A DNA stretch of 48,934 bases from the NCBI GenBank assembly GCA_944322855.1, contig CALUQG010000014.1, positions 1-48,934 on the forward strand. The letters run 5' to 3'. Under the pieces are notes generated by a model. It searched no databases. It worked only from the letters and a program-made list of their open reading frames with translations, and had not been told where the DNA came from. The stretch is from Candidatus Gastranaerophilales bacterium (lineage in GTDB: Bacteria; Cyanobacteriota; Vampirovibrionia; Gastranaerophilales; Gastranaerophilaceae). The position numbers and the translations under genes are program-made. The stretch's first letter is position 1, and each line of letters starts with the position of its first letter. Of this stretch, positions 17,765 through 27,605 are shown one piece after another.

Positions 17765-19216
17765 ATGACAAAATTAATCTTTGAAAAATCAATTGACGGT
17801 ATGTCCGGTATAGAAATTACAGACAACGATATAGATATCAATACACTAGGTATCCCTGAAAAATTTTTACGGAAACAAAAAGTTTGTCTGCCACAGGTTA
17901 GTGAACTCGAGACAATGAGACATTTTAAAGAACTGTCAGACAAAAATTTCTGTGTTGAATCCGGATTTTATCCGCTTGGTTCCTGCACCATGAAATATAA
18001 TCCTAAAGTTAATGAATATCTGGCATCACTTGAAGGATTTACGGAACTTCACCCCTTGCAGGATGATGAAGATGCACAGGGGGCACTTGAATTGATGTAT
18101 AAATTGCAAGAAGCTTTAAAAATTATAACAGGCATGGATGCAATTACACTGCAGGGCTCTGCCGGAGCTCATGGAGAGCTTTGCGGAATGATGATTGTAA
18201 AACACTATTTTAAATCCAGAAATGATTTAAAAAGAAAAAAGGTTATTATTCCGGATTCTGCTCATGGAACAAATCCTGCGTCTGCCGGTATGTGCGGTTT
18301 TGAGATTATAAGAGTAAACAGCAATGAAAAAGGTCAGGTTGATGTTAACCACCTCAAACAGCTTTTTGTTGAGAACAAACACGAAATCGCAGCAATAATG
18401 ATGACAAACCCGAATACACTCGGTTTGTTTGAAGAAAATATACTTGAAATTTCTCAAATAGCTCATGCAAACGGCGCTCTTTTGTATTATGACGGAGCAA
18501 ATCTGAATGCAATAATGGGAATAACAAATCCTAAAAAAATGGGGTTTGATATTGTTCATCTGAATTTGCATAAAACTTTTGCTGCACCTCATGGCGGAGG
18601 TGGTCCCGGCGCCGGCCCTGTAGGAGTTATTGAATCCCTAAAAGACTTTTTACCTGTACCTGTTATCGATTTTGACGGGAAGAAATATTTCAGAAAATAC
18701 GATTTAAAAAATTCTATAGGTAAAATCAAAGAATTTCAGGGTAATTTTTCAGTTCTGGTTAAGGCTTATGCCTATATTCTAATGAAAGGAAATACACTAA
18801 AAAATGTCTCTCAAGATGCAGTTTTAAATGCAAACTATGTAAAAGAAAAATTAAAAGCTTATTATGAACTGCCTTTTGATTTACCGTGCATGCACGAGTT
18901 CGTTCTGTCCGGCGACAGACAAAAGAAAAAGGGGGTTCACACTCTTGAAATAGCTAAAAGACTGATGGATTACAAATTTCATCCTCCAACGGTTTATTTT
19001 CCTCAGATTGTTTCCGAGGCTTTGATGATTGAACCAACAGAATCGGAAAACAAACAGCGTCTGGATGAATTCATTGATGCAATGATAAAGATAGCCGGTG
19101 AAATTGATGAAAATCCTCAAAATGTTCTTTCAGCACCGCATCTGACATCTGTAAAACGTGTTGATGAAACATCTGCGGCCAGACATCTTGATTTGCGCTA
19201 TAAAAATATTGATTAA
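17765..19216 (+). CDS. gcvPB: Glycine dehydrogenase (decarboxylating) subunit 2, GcvPB
   Basis: A 483-residue PLP enzyme subunit of the glycine cleavage P-protein, in the split two-subunit form. The PLP lysine is K270 in NLHKTFAAPHGGGGPG, the family hallmark. Other conserved blocks are FYPLGSCTMKYNPK, LQGSAGAHGELCGMM and HGTNPASAGMCGFE. P-protein decarboxylates glycine and loads the aminomethyl group on GcvH. The partners gcvPA, gcvH and gcvT, often adjacent, are absent here, so gcvPB is uncoupled from them in this genome. A small unknown gene follows 62 bp later. Confidence 0.95.
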   Translation: MTKLIFEKSIDGMSGIEITDNDIDINTLGIPEKFLRKQKVCLPQVSELETMRHFKELSDKNFCVESGFYPLGSCTMKYNPKVNEYLASLEGFTELHPLQDDEDAQGALELMYKLQEALKIITGMDAITLQGSAGAHGELCGMMIVKHYFKSRNDLKRKKVIIPDSAHGTNPASAGMCGFEIIRVNSNEKGQVDVNHLKQLFVENKHEIAAIMMTNPNTLGLFEENILEISQIAHANGALLYYDGANLNAIMGITNPKKMGFDIVHLNLHKTFAAPHGGGGPGAGPVGVIESLKDFLPVPVIDFDGKKYFRKYDLKNSIGKIKEFQGNFSVLVKAYAYILMKGNTLKNVSQDAVLNANYVKEKLKAYYELPFDLPCMHEFVLSGDRQKKKGVHTLEIAKRLMDYKFHPPTVYFPQIVSEALMIEPTESENKQRLDEFIDAMIKIAGEIDENPQNVLSAPHLTSVKRVDETSAARHLDLRYKNID

Positions 19217-19278
19217 ACTGAAAAAATTCTGTAACATAGTAATATAAATTTTTAACAGCTATCGTCGGAAAAATTTTT

Positions 19279-19938
19279 ATGCATGAATATTATTTCAAAA
19301 TCAAAAAAGGTGATATAGAATTTGAATGTTCTACCTCTGATAAAATCACATTTGAAGAACAGTTGTCTGATTGGATAAACGGCATAGTTCAAGGAACGTA
19401 TGTTGAACCGCCAGTGCAGAATAACAAAGATGCCGGAAATGAAGCTGCAACTGAGCAGCCTCAAAGAAGCGGTTTTATTGATGTAAAAAATCTTGTATCG
19501 ATAAATGATATGCAAACTCCACCGTTATCCGCAAATTTTGATTTCGGTGAAGAAAAACATGATGAAATTCCTCAACAGGAAATGAAATTTGAGGATGCAC
19601 TTCAAGAATCACTTGAAAATCCCAAAACAGAAGTTATTGAAAAACAAGAGCAGATTTCTGATTTTGAGGACTATATAAAAACTTTTAACCCTGAAAATCA
19701 AATGGATTACCTTGTTGTTACAGCTATGTATATTTTAAATATAGAAAATAATGAAAGATTTTCAATAAAACAACTAAATGCCAAACTTGTTCCATTTACA
19801 GGAAAACCTGTTGATCATGCATTGATGCAAGAAGCTATTGAGCAGAACTATATAAGAATAGTTCCTGACCTTACAGAGACAAGCGAATTTACGGAATATA
19901 CACTGACACAAGATGGTGAAGGATATTTTGTTATATAG
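19279..19938 (+). CDS. Unknown two-part protein with possible winged-helix end
   Basis: A 219-residue acidic protein. The first ~45 residues (MHEYYFKIKKGDIEFECST...) look like a small beta domain. Residues about 48-130 are low-complexity, rich in Glu, Gln, Asn and Pro. The C-terminal 85 residues (about 133-219) are well ordered, alternating helices with a final beta hairpin (EFTEYTLTQDGEGYFVI), which resembles a winged-helix fold. I do not recognise the family. It lies 62 bp after gcvPB on the same strand and 174 bp before glgC, so it may be read through from gcvPB. Confidence 0.7.
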   Translation: MHEYYFKIKKGDIEFECSTSDKITFEEQLSDWINGIVQGTYVEPPVQNNKDAGNEAATEQPQRSGFIDVKNLVSINDMQTPPLSANFDFGEEKHDEIPQQEMKFEDALQESLENPKTEVIEKQEQISDFEDYIKTFNPENQMDYLVVTAMYILNIENNERFSIKQLNAKLVPFTGKPVDHALMQEAIEQNYIRIVPDLTETSEFTEYTLTQDGEGYFVI

Positions 19939-20112
19939 TTTGATAGGTAGTTTTTACAAAAAATATATTAGTTTGGTATACATTTGCAGAAAGTACAAAA
20001 AATATTAACTTTTATTTTCAGTGCAAATTATTTTTAATTCATAATTTATTATTTATTTTTAAAGGAAATATGATATGATAATTTACAAAAGGATTTTATA
20101 GGAGCTTTTTGT

Positions 20113-21348
20113 ATGTCTGTGGATGATACTCTTGTTATGATACTGGCCGGAGGAGAGGGCAAAAGATTGTATCCTCTTACAAGAGACAGAGCGAAGCCGG
20201 CTGTTCCGTTTGGCGGCAGGTATAGAATTATTGATTTTGTTATTAATAATTTTATCAATTCCGGATTTTTTAAGCTTAAAATTCTTACGCAATATAAATC
20301 AGACTCACTTAACAAACATATTGTCAGAACATGGCCATTGTCTCCAATTATCAATCAGTATGTTGATCTTGTTCCGGCGCAGATGAGAATAGACGGGAAC
20401 TGGTATAAAGGTACAGCAGATGCTGTTTTTCAGAATATTCACCATATTCTTGCTGAGGACAGCAGTTATATCGCAGTATTTGGCGGAGACCATGTATATA
20501 AGATGAATGTTGCGGAAATGCATGATTTTCATGTAAAAAACAATGCTGATTTAACTATTTCAGCTATACCTATTCCCATAGAACAGGCAAGTGAATACGG
20601 GATTATGGAAGTTGATGAGAATTGGCATTTAACAAATTTTGTTGAAAAACCTACTACAAAACCAAAACATATACCCGGTGATGAAACAAAATGTCTTGCT
20701 TCAATGGGAAATTATATTTTTAACAGAAATAAACTTATTGAAGAACTCCGAATTGATGCAGATATTCAAACATCTAATCATGATTTTGGAAAAAATATTA
20801 TCCCCAAAATGCTTTCTCAAGGGGATAGAATTTTTGTTTACGATTTTTCCAAAAATGAATTCCCCGGGATGGAAGAGTCAGAACGCGGTTATTGGAGAGA
20901 TGTAGGAACAATAGATGCATACTGGCAGGCTAATATGGATTTGCTGGCATATGATCCTGAATTTAATCTGTATACAAAAAAATGGCCTATAAGAACTTTT
21001 AATTACAATTATCCTCCTGCAAAATTTATCTGGGAGGAACTTGAAAGACGTGGTATGGCAACAAACTCTCTGGTTTCTGAGGGGTGTGTAATTTCCGGCG
21101 GTACATTGTCAAGATGTATTCTTTCGCCAAAAGTTAGAATTAACAGTTTTTCAAGTGTTGTTGATTCAATAATCATGGAAAATGTAAATGTCGGCAGACA
21201 TTCTCACATCCAAAAAGCAATCATAGATAAAAATGTTGATATTCCGCCGTATACAAAAATAGGTTTTGACCGGGAGGAAGATGAGGCAAGAGGTTTTTAT
21301 GTCTCGTCTGGCGGAGTTACAGTAGTACCTAAAGGAGCTCAGCTTTAA
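20113..21348 (+). CDS. glgC: Glucose-1-phosphate adenylyltransferase GlgC
   Basis: A 411-residue nucleotidyltransferase that makes ADP-glucose for glycogen. Conserved parts are the N-terminal AGGEGKRLYPLTRDRAKPAV with the following PFGGRYRIIDF, the GTADAVFQN motif, the FGGDHVYKM block, FVEKP and the C-terminal left-handed beta-helix (CVISGGTLSRCILSPKVRI). TAGGAGC upstream supports ATG 20113. It is the committed step of glycogen synthesis, and the window also holds a GH13 enzyme. Its stop codon overlaps the ATG of the thioredoxin-like gene (TAATG), so the two are translationally coupled. Confidence 0.96.
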   Translation: MSVDDTLVMILAGGEGKRLYPLTRDRAKPAVPFGGRYRIIDFVINNFINSGFFKLKILTQYKSDSLNKHIVRTWPLSPIINQYVDLVPAQMRIDGNWYKGTADAVFQNIHHILAEDSSYIAVFGGDHVYKMNVAEMHDFHVKNNADLTISAIPIPIEQASEYGIMEVDENWHLTNFVEKPTTKPKHIPGDETKCLASMGNYIFNRNKLIEELRIDADIQTSNHDFGKNIIPKMLSQGDRIFVYDFSKNEFPGMEESERGYWRDVGTIDAYWQANMDLLAYDPEFNLYTKKWPIRTFNYNYPPAKFIWEELERRGMATNSLVSEGCVISGGTLSRCILSPKVRINSFSSVVDSIIMENVNVGRHSHIQKAIIDKNVDIPPYTKIGFDREEDEARGFYVSSGGVTVVPKGAQL

Positions 21349-21836
21349 TGAAAAATTTTAAGCCTAATATTAAAAATATATTAATCGTTTGCTTTGTATT
21401 GCTTATTAGTGCATTGACAATTGCAAGTTGTAAGGCAATACTTCCAAAAGCTAATCTGAAGCCCTCTGATTATGATTTGGGTGTAAGATATGAACAGGCA
21501 AAAAATGAAGATAAACCTATGCTGGCTGTTTTTTATGTTGATTGGTGTACATATTGCAAAAGGTTTATGCCAAGATTAGACAAAGTCAGAAATTTAAACA
21601 AAGATGATTTTAATGTCGTGCTGATTAATGTTGAAAATCCTGAAAATGCAAAACTTGTTGAAGAATATAGAATTTCTGGCTATCCTTCCGTTTATATAAT
21701 TGACCCTAAATACGATAACAGGGTTCATATTGACAATGCTTTCTTTGATACAGTTTCCGACTTAAATAAGGAAGTAAACAGATATTCGAATTTTAGAAAA
21801 CTGGTTAAAAAGGGTGAATCATGCAAACAAAATTAA
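21348..21836 (+). CDS. Thioredoxin-fold lipoprotein (WCTYC)
   Basis: A 162-residue protein. Residues 10-28 form a hydrophobic signal ending in IASC, a plausible lipobox with C28 as the lipidated residue. The mature domain is thioredoxin-like with the redox motif WCTYC (CxxC) in FYVDWCTYCKRF, the cis-proline region SGYPSVYII and a short C-terminal helix. It probably works as a membrane-tethered thiol oxidoreductase in the periplasm. The downstream pilin-like proteins contain cysteines, so it might help form their disulfides; that is inference from gene order. Its start overlaps the stop of glgC and its end overlaps the next gene by 16 bp. Confidence 0.85.
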   Translation: MKNFKPNIKNILIVCFVLLISALTIASCKAILPKANLKPSDYDLGVRYEQAKNEDKPMLAVFYVDWCTYCKRFMPRLDKVRNLNKDDFNVVLINVENPENAKLVEEYRISGYPSVYIIDPKYDNRVHIDNAFFDTVSDLNKEVNRYSNFRKLVKKGESCKQN

Positions 21837-22459
21837 TATCAAAATCAAAGGCTATGACTTTTGCAGAACTGGCATTGACACTTCTTATTATTGGTGTCGT
21901 TTTTGCCGTTACAGTTCCGGGATTGAAAAAGACAAAAGAACGTTCACAGATGGAAACCGGTCTAAAAAAAGCCTACAGTACAATAAATCAGGCAGTAGAC
22001 AGAGCTCTTGGTGCAACTGATGTCGATTATGCAAGAAGTAATCTTGAAACAACCATTCCTGATTCAATGGATCAATGGGATTTTACAAATAATGATAAAT
22101 TTATGGATACATATTTGCGACCATTTTTGTCAATACAAAGAGATTGTTCAACATCTGATCCTCAATGTTTTGGTGCTTCATACAGAAAATTGGATGGTAC
22201 TGCAGAAGGAAGTATCTATACTTATGCAAAATCAGTATTGCTAAATGACGGGATGGCAATGCAAGTTCATGGCTGCAATGGTAATATTTGTGATGTTCAC
22301 GTAGATTTGAACGGTCCTAATGAACCGAATGTATGCGGTGTTGATTATTGGGAATTTACTATAAATAAAGCAAGAGGACTTGTTTTGCCAAACGATGAAG
22401 GTGGCGATTACTCAACTCAAGAAGTATTTGATAATGGTTGGAAAATTACAAAATGGTAA
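21821..22459 (+). CDS. Type IV pilin-like protein 1
   Basis: A 212-residue prepilin-like protein. The leader MQTKLISKSKA is followed by MTFAELALTLLIIGVVFAV, matching the prepilin peptidase pattern with Glu at +5. The residue before the expected cut is Ala rather than the usual Gly. A hydrophobic alpha helix follows, then a globular domain (about 40-212) with cysteines at about 107, 112, 147, 152 and 169 that could form disulfides. This is a minor pilin or pseudopilin for a type IV pilus or type II secretion-like machine. Its start overlaps the thioredoxin-like gene by 16 bp, and a second pilin-like gene follows 21 bp later. Confidence 0.85.
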   Translation: MQTKLISKSKAMTFAELALTLLIIGVVFAVTVPGLKKTKERSQMETGLKKAYSTINQAVDRALGATDVDYARSNLETTIPDSMDQWDFTNNDKFMDTYLRPFLSIQRDCSTSDPQCFGASYRKLDGTAEGSIYTYAKSVLLNDGMAMQVHGCNGNICDVHVDLNGPNEPNVCGVDYWEFTINKARGLVLPNDEGGDYSTQEVFDNGWKITKW

Positions 22460-22480
22460 ATAACGAAAGGTTTTTGATTT

Positions 22481-23080
22481 ATGTTTAAATATAAAATAAA
22501 AAAAGCAATGACGTTCGGGGAAATAATTGTTGTTTTGATGATACTAGGAGTATTAGCCTCTGTAACTATACCGGGTTTGAAAAAATATTCTCAAAAAACA
22601 GAACTAGGTGAGCTTGGAAGAAAATCGTTTCTAAATATTGAAGACGCAGTAGATAATGCGATATTAACAGAGGGCCCTGTTCGGAACTGGGATTTTTCAT
22701 CGTCTGCTAACTTTTTTAATAAATATATTGAACCAAACATAAGACATACAAAGGTCGATGCTGCTTCAAATTCGTTAATTACAAGTGATGGTTCTTCTAT
22801 AAAAGTTATTGCCTGCAGTGAAAATGATAATGAAGCTACATTAAGCTATTGTCAGTTGGAAGTTGATGTTAACGGTAATAAGGCTCCGAATTTGGATGGT
22901 AAAGATAAATTTAAGTTTCAAATAAGCAAAAATGGAAATGATGCTTATTATGTTTCTGAATCTGTAAAACCGCTTCAAAATAGTGTAGGAGAACAGCTTG
23001 CAAAGAATAACTGGAAATTTTCAGATAACTTGTGGAATTGCGACCCTGCATCAGCATATACCGGTGGGTGTGTATACTAA
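22481..23080 (+). CDS. Type IV pilin-like protein 2
   Basis: A 199-residue prepilin-like protein with leader MFKYKIKKA and mature start MTFGEIIVVLMILGVLASV, again with Ala before the cut and Glu at +5. The N-terminal helix and the block IPGLKKYSQKTELGE align with the previous gene, so the two are diverged duplicates. The C-terminal half is beta-rich with cysteines near ACSEN, YCQLE and at the end (WNCDPASAYTGGCVY). AACGAAAGG upstream supports the start. An inverted repeat accggtg/caccggt (23060-23066, 23084-23090) spans the stop codon and could slow or end transcription. Confidence 0.85.
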   Translation: MFKYKIKKAMTFGEIIVVLMILGVLASVTIPGLKKYSQKTELGELGRKSFLNIEDAVDNAILTEGPVRNWDFSSSANFFNKYIEPNIRHTKVDAASNSLITSDGSSIKVIACSENDNEATLSYCQLEVDVNGNKAPNLDGKDKFKFQISKNGNDAYYVSESVKPLQNSVGEQLAKNNWKFSDNLWNCDPASAYTGGCVY

Positions 23081-23108
23081 ATACACCGGTTATACTATTG
23101 TAAAAAAA

Positions 23109-23149
23109 TTGCGTTTATATACAATTGTTAGTATGATAACAATTGTATA
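23109..23149 (+). promoter_or_regulatory. Promoter with perfect 13-bp inverted-repeat operator for the efflux operon
   Basis: TTGCGT (23109-23114) and TATGAT (23132-23137) are 17 bp apart. The perfect inverted repeat tatacaattgtta (23118-23130) and taacaattgtata (23137-23149) fills the spacer and the start-site region, so the -10 box lies in the centre. A bound dimeric repressor (TetR or MarR type) would block RNA polymerase. No such regulator gene is adjacent. The hairpin is not followed by a T run, so it is not a terminator. Confidence 0.7.
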
Positions 23150-23172
23150 ATTGCAGGGAAGAGGATTTTATA

Positions 23173-24357
23173 ATGAATAAGAAAAAATGGATAGGGGTAA
23201 TAATTATTGCGGTAATTATAATACCTATTGTTTTTAATAAAGTTGCAAGTATAATTACTGCAAAAATTCAGGCAGAAATGCAAAAAAGACCTACACCGGT
23301 TGAGGTAGCATATGTTACGGAAGGTGAAATTTATCCAAAAGCCGAATCTGTAGGCCGTATTGAGGCAAAATATTCAGTAGATGTAGTTGCAAGAATTAAC
23401 GGCTGGCTACAAAAAAGATATTTTCAAGAAGGTGCTTTTGTAAAAAAAGGCCAGACTCTTTTTCTAATCCAGCCAAATGAATATCAGATTGCAGTGCAAC
23501 AGGCGGAAGCTGCTGTCAGACAGTCTGAAGCTGCATTAATAAATGCAGAAAAAGAACTGGTCAGGGCAAAAGAGCTGGTAAAAAATGATTTTGTCAGCAA
23601 ATCATATTATGACAATGCGCTTGCTACCCGTGATCAAAGCAGAGCGACAAAAGATGTGAACAAAGCCAATCTCGCAGCTGCAAGATTGAATTTAAGTTAT
23701 ACAAAAATTAATTCTCCTGTTGACGGCAGAGTCGGAAAAATTTTGATTACAGAAGGAAACCTTGTAAATTCTCAGTCAGGGCCTTTGACAAGAATTGTAA
23801 GCACAAGTCCGATTTATGCATATTTTACAATAAAAAGTGAAGATTATATAAAATATATGAAGAGTGTAAGTGATGCTAAAAACAAACGTTTTTCAGGCAT
23901 GGATGTTCACATAACACTTTCTGACGGAACTGAATATAAAGAAAAAGGCAAGCTTGAATTTGTTAACAACGAAGTTGATCAGACAGCAGGAACGATTTCA
24001 CTCAGAGCTACTTTTGAAAACAAAGACCATTTGCTTGTTCCCGGTGACTTTGTAAATGTCACAGCAATTGCTAAAAATCCTGTCAAAGTTGTTCTTGTTC
24101 CTCAAGAAGCAGTTTCAGACAGTACAGAGGGTACTTATGTATGGACAGTTGATCAGGACAAAAAAGTTCATCAAACTTATGTGACAATTGACAAACAAGA
24201 AAAAGACTATTGGATTGTTACTAAAGGGTTAACCCCCGGACAAATGGTGGTTAGAGCAGGATTTCAAAGACTCAGACCAGGTTCTTTGATTTCATTTGAA
24301 GAGCCAGCATCTCAAGAAGATAACAAGAAAGAAAACGATAATGACAACCGAGAATAA
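23173..24357 (+). CDS. RND efflux periplasmic adaptor (membrane fusion protein)
   Basis: A 394-residue adaptor of the AcrA/MexA type. It has an N-terminal anchor (residues 5-22), a barrel-sandwich/lipoyl half ([31 protein letters not shown]), a helical hairpin (about 85-145), the returning lipoyl half ([15 protein letters not shown]) and beta-barrel and membrane-proximal domains. It joins the inner-membrane pump to the outer-membrane channel. I take ATG 23173 rather than the in-frame codon 30 bp upstream because GAAGAGGATTTTATA lies directly before it and the earlier codon falls inside the operator region. Its last 17 bp overlap the pump gene. Confidence 0.93.
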   Translation: MNKKKWIGVIIIAVIIIPIVFNKVASIITAKIQAEMQKRPTPVEVAYVTEGEIYPKAESVGRIEAKYSVDVVARINGWLQKRYFQEGAFVKKGQTLFLIQPNEYQIAVQQAEAAVRQSEAALINAEKELVRAKELVKNDFVSKSYYDNALATRDQSRATKDVNKANLAAARLNLSYTKINSPVDGRVGKILITEGNLVNSQSGPLTRIVSTSPIYAYFTIKSEDYIKYMKSVSDAKNKRFSGMDVHITLSDGTEYKEKGKLEFVNNEVDQTAGTISLRATFENKDHLLVPGDFVNVTAIAKNPVKVVLVPQEAVSDSTEGTYVWTVDQDKKVHQTYVTIDKQEKDYWIVTKGLTPGQMVVRAGFQRLRPGSLISFEEPASQEDNKKENDNDNRE

Positions 24358-27300
24358 TAACTCAGCTGATAAAAATAAAGAACAGGATTTGTATTTTTTT
24401 ATACGTAAACCCAGATTTGCAATTGTTATTTCAATTTTCATAACTCTTGTCGGGTTTATTTCAATCATGGGATTGAAGCTGGAAAAGTATCCTAATATTA
24501 CACCTCCTCAAATTCAGGTTACTGCTTCGTATCCAGGAGCAAGTGCTGATGTTGTTGAGTCATCTGTAGCTTCTATTATTGAATCTCAAGTCAACGGTGT
24601 TGAAGACATGCTTTATATGATTTCGACAAGTTCTGATGAGTCATATCGTCTTCAAATATATTTTAAAGTAGGTTCAGACAGAAATATTGACCTTGTAAAC
24701 GTTCAAAACAGAATACAGCAAATTGAACCAAAACTGCCCGAGGATGTAAAAAGGCTTGGTGTTACAGCAAAACAGCAGGTATCAGGTGCCGGTGTTGCTA
24801 TTTTGAACCTTGCTTCTACTGACGGCAGATATTCGCAGCTCGATGTTACCAACTATGCTTCTATCTTTATCAAAGACGAAATTGCTCGTTTACCTGGTGT
24901 TGGTGAGGTTGGAGTTTACGGTGCCGGTAATTACTCTATGAGAATTTGGCTTGATACCGAAAAAATGGCAAACTTGAATGTCTCTGTTTCGGAAGTTCAA
25001 AATGCTATCTCTACGCAAAACGTACAGGTATCAGCCGGTGCGCTCGGTCAAGAACCCGGGCCGGATAAGCAAAAGTTTCAAATTACATTGAGAACCAAAG
25101 GTCGTCTTTTAGAACCTGAAGAATTTGAAAATATTATTGTTCGTTCAAATCTTGACGGTTCAAGCATAAAGATAAAAGATATTGCCAGAGTTGAACTCGG
25201 CTCGGAGACATATTCCAGAAACGGGCGTGTTGACGGCAATCCTGCCGCTTTGATGCAGATTATTCAGATACCCGGTGCAAATGCTATTGAAATTGTTAAT
25301 GAAGTAAAAGCCAAAATGGCGGAATTAGAAAAGACAATTCCTGATGGCATGAAATTGTCAATGGTGCATGATGATACGTTATTTATTCGTGAATCAATGA
25401 AAGAGGTTGTGAAAACAATTATAGAAACTTCTATCATTGTAGTTGCGATAATATTTGTTTTTCTTGGCGATCCGAGAGCTACACTTGTACCGTTGATTGC
25501 AATACCTGTTTCATTAATAGGTACTTTTGCCGCATTGCCTGTATTTGATATGTCAATTAACTTATTGACGCTGTTTGCAATGGTTCTTGCTGTTGCAACG
25601 GTTGTCGATGATGCGATTGTTGTAATCGAAAACGTAAAGCGACATATTGAAGCAGGAAAGGATCCTGTTCAAGCAACACAGATTACTATGCAGGAAATCG
25701 GCGGTGCTCTTGTTTCTATGGCATTAGTTTTGATGGCTGTATTTGTTCCTGTTTCGTTTATGCCGGGTTTGTCAGGTTTGATGTATAAACAGTTTGCTGT
25801 ATGTATAGCCGTGTCTATTGCTTTATCCGCTGTTTGTGCGTTGACTTTGTCTCCTGCTTTGTGTTCTATTATTCTTCGACCTGAAGATCCGAACAGAAAA
25901 CCTTCGAACAAGGCTTCTGCTGCTATAAAATGGATTTTTATGGAATTCAACGTATATTTCCAAAAGCTTACGGAAATATATTTGCATTATGTTAAAAAGT
26001 TTGTATACAGCCCAAAACTTACCCTTATTACATACGGTGGTATAGTAGTTTTGATGCTTGTTTTATTTAAGATAATTCCGACAGGCTTTATTCCTGACGA
26101 AGATCAGGCTGTATTACTCGCTCAGGTCAGCTTGCCTGCAGGTGCATCACTTGCAAGAACAACTGACGTTACATTAAAAATGGAAGAAAAGCTTGCAAAG
26201 ATAGAAGGTATAGAAGGAAGGATTGTCTTTGTCGGAATGGGGCCTTCTAACGAAGCATTTATGGTTATACGACTTGATGAGTGGAGCAAGCGTGAATTTA
26301 ATATCTTCCAAAAGATTATAAGAAAGTTTCAGGGTAAAGAAACAGATTTGTCTTTGAATGCAATTTTGGGAAGAATAAGCAAAGAATTTTCGGAAATCAG
26401 AGATGCCCAGATAGGTGTTTTCTCTCCTCCTGCAATTACAGGTATGAGTATGCTCGGTGGTTTTGAATTCCAGATGCTGTCAAAAGCTGAATATACACCG
26501 CAGGAAATGCAGCAATTTGCGAATATGCTTATGATGGCCGGTAATCAGGATAAAAGACTTTCTAATGTTTATACACAATATCAGGCAAATATGCTGCAGT
26601 ATATTGTTGATATAGACTATGCAAAAGCAATGGCTCAGGGCATCAATTTGCAAGAATTGTATTCTACACTGTCCTCAACACTCGGCACATATTATGTAAA
26701 CGACTTTAACAAACTCGGCCGTGTATTCAGGGTTCAATTGCAAGCTAAACAAAGGTTCAGAAGAAATTCCAATGACCTTACGGGAATATATGTAAAAAAT
26801 AGTGCCGGACGTATGGTTCCTATAACAACTGTTGTATCTTTGAGACAATCAGTCGGTGCCGGTTCTATTACAAGATATAACCAGTATCGCAGCGTCCAAT
26901 TCTCAGGCAACCCTGCGCCGGGCAAGAGCTCAGGTGATGCTATGAAAGCTATGGAAGAAGTTGCAACAAAAACATTGCCGAAAGATATGGGCTATGAATG
27001 GTCAGGTACTTCAAAACAGGAAATTGAATCAAGCGGTCAAACCACAACAATTATTGCTCTTGCATTAATATTTGTATATTTGTTCCTTGTTGCTCTATAT
27101 GAGAGCTGGTCTATTCCTTTTGCGGTACTGTTGATATGTCCTCTGGCGGCTGCAGGTGCATTGATTTTCCAATTAATAATGGGACAGGCTTTTGATTTGT
27201 ATTCTCAGGTCGGTATGATTATGCTTATCGGTTTGGCGGCTAAACAGGCAATTTTGATTGTTGAATTTGCTAAAGAATTGCATGAAAAAGACGGTAAATC

Positions 27301-27577
27301 TATTGAAGAGGCTGCTGTTGAGGCATCACATATAAGATTTAGAGCAATTATGATGACTGTTGTAGCCTTTGTCGTAGGTATGCTGCCATTGATTCTTGCT
27401 CATGGCGCCGGTGCGTCTTCAAGAATATCTGTCGGTTCTACTGTATTCGGAGGTATGATGGCTGCCGGAACATTAGGTACTATTATGACTCCAGCTTTTT
27501 ATGTAATCATTCAGCACCTAGTTGAAATTGCTCTTGGCAGAAAGAAATTGAAAAAAGTTGATAATGACAATAAATAA
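24341..27577 (+). CDS. RND multidrug efflux pump (HAE1/AcrB family)
   Basis: A 1078-residue inner-membrane proton/drug antiporter. It has the duplicated RND layout: one span, a large periplasmic loop and five spans, repeated. The first span starts near [19 protein letters not shown] and the porter domain includes [11 protein letters not shown]. The proton-relay aspartates lie in [17 protein letters not shown] in the fourth span. The second-half equivalents ([19 protein letters not shown]) contain the expected lysine. ATG 24341 is preferred over an upstream in-frame TTG because it gives the normal short cytoplasmic start. The substrate is not predictable. It forms an operon with adaptor and TolC genes. 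Confidence 0.95.
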   Translation: MTTENNNSADKNKEQDLYFFIRKPRFAIVISIFITLVGFISIMGLKLEKYPNITPPQIQVTASYPGASADVVESSVASIIESQVNGVEDMLYMISTSSDESYRLQIYFKVGSDRNIDLVNVQNRIQQIEPKLPEDVKRLGVTAKQQVSGAGVAILNLASTDGRYSQLDVTNYASIFIKDEIARLPGVGEVGVYGAGNYSMRIWLDTEKMANLNVSVSEVQNAISTQNVQVSAGALGQEPGPDKQKFQITLRTKGRLLEPEEFENIIVRSNLDGSSIKIKDIARVELGSETYSRNGRVDGNPAALMQIIQIPGANAIEIVNEVKAKMAELEKTIPDGMKLSMVHDDTLFIRESMKEVVKTIIETSIIVVAIIFVFLGDPRATLVPLIAIPVSLIGTFAALPVFDMSINLLTLFAMVLAVATVVDDAIVVIENVKRHIEAGKDPVQATQITMQEIGGALVSMALVLMAVFVPVSFMPGLSGLMYKQFAVCIAVSIALSAVCALTLSPALCSIILRPEDPNRKPSNKASAAIKWIFMEFNVYFQKLTEIYLHYVKKFVYSPKLTLITYGGIVVLMLVLFKIIPTGFIPDEDQAVLLAQVSLPAGASLARTTDVTLKMEEKLAKIEGIEGRIVFVGMGPSNEAFMVIRLDEWSKREFNIFQKIIRKFQGKETDLSLNAILGRISKEFSEIRDAQIGVFSPPAITGMSMLGGFEFQMLSKAEYTPQEMQQFANMLMMAGNQDKRLSNVYTQYQANMLQYIVDIDYAKAMAQGINLQELYSTLSSTLGTYYVNDFNKLGRVFRVQLQAKQRFRRNSNDLTGIYVKNSAGRMVPITTVVSLRQSVGAGSITRYNQYRSVQFSGNPAPGKSSGDAMKAMEEVATKTLPKDMGYEWSGTSKQEIESSGQTTTIIALALIFVYLFLVALYESWSIPFAVLLICPLAAAGALIFQLIMGQAFDLYSQVGMIMLIGLAAKQAILIVEFAKELHEKDGKSIEEAAVEASHIRFRAIMMTVVAFVVGMLPLILAHGAGASSRISVGSTVFGGMMAAGTLGTIMTPAFYVIIQHLVEIALGRKKLKKVDNDNK

Positions 27578-27605
27578 TTCATAATATTATTACCACGGTG
27601 AAGAG

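Noticed and set aside
23060-23090. Terminator after the second pilin gene
   Set aside because: The 7-bp inverted repeat spans the stop codon with a long loop and no T run follows.
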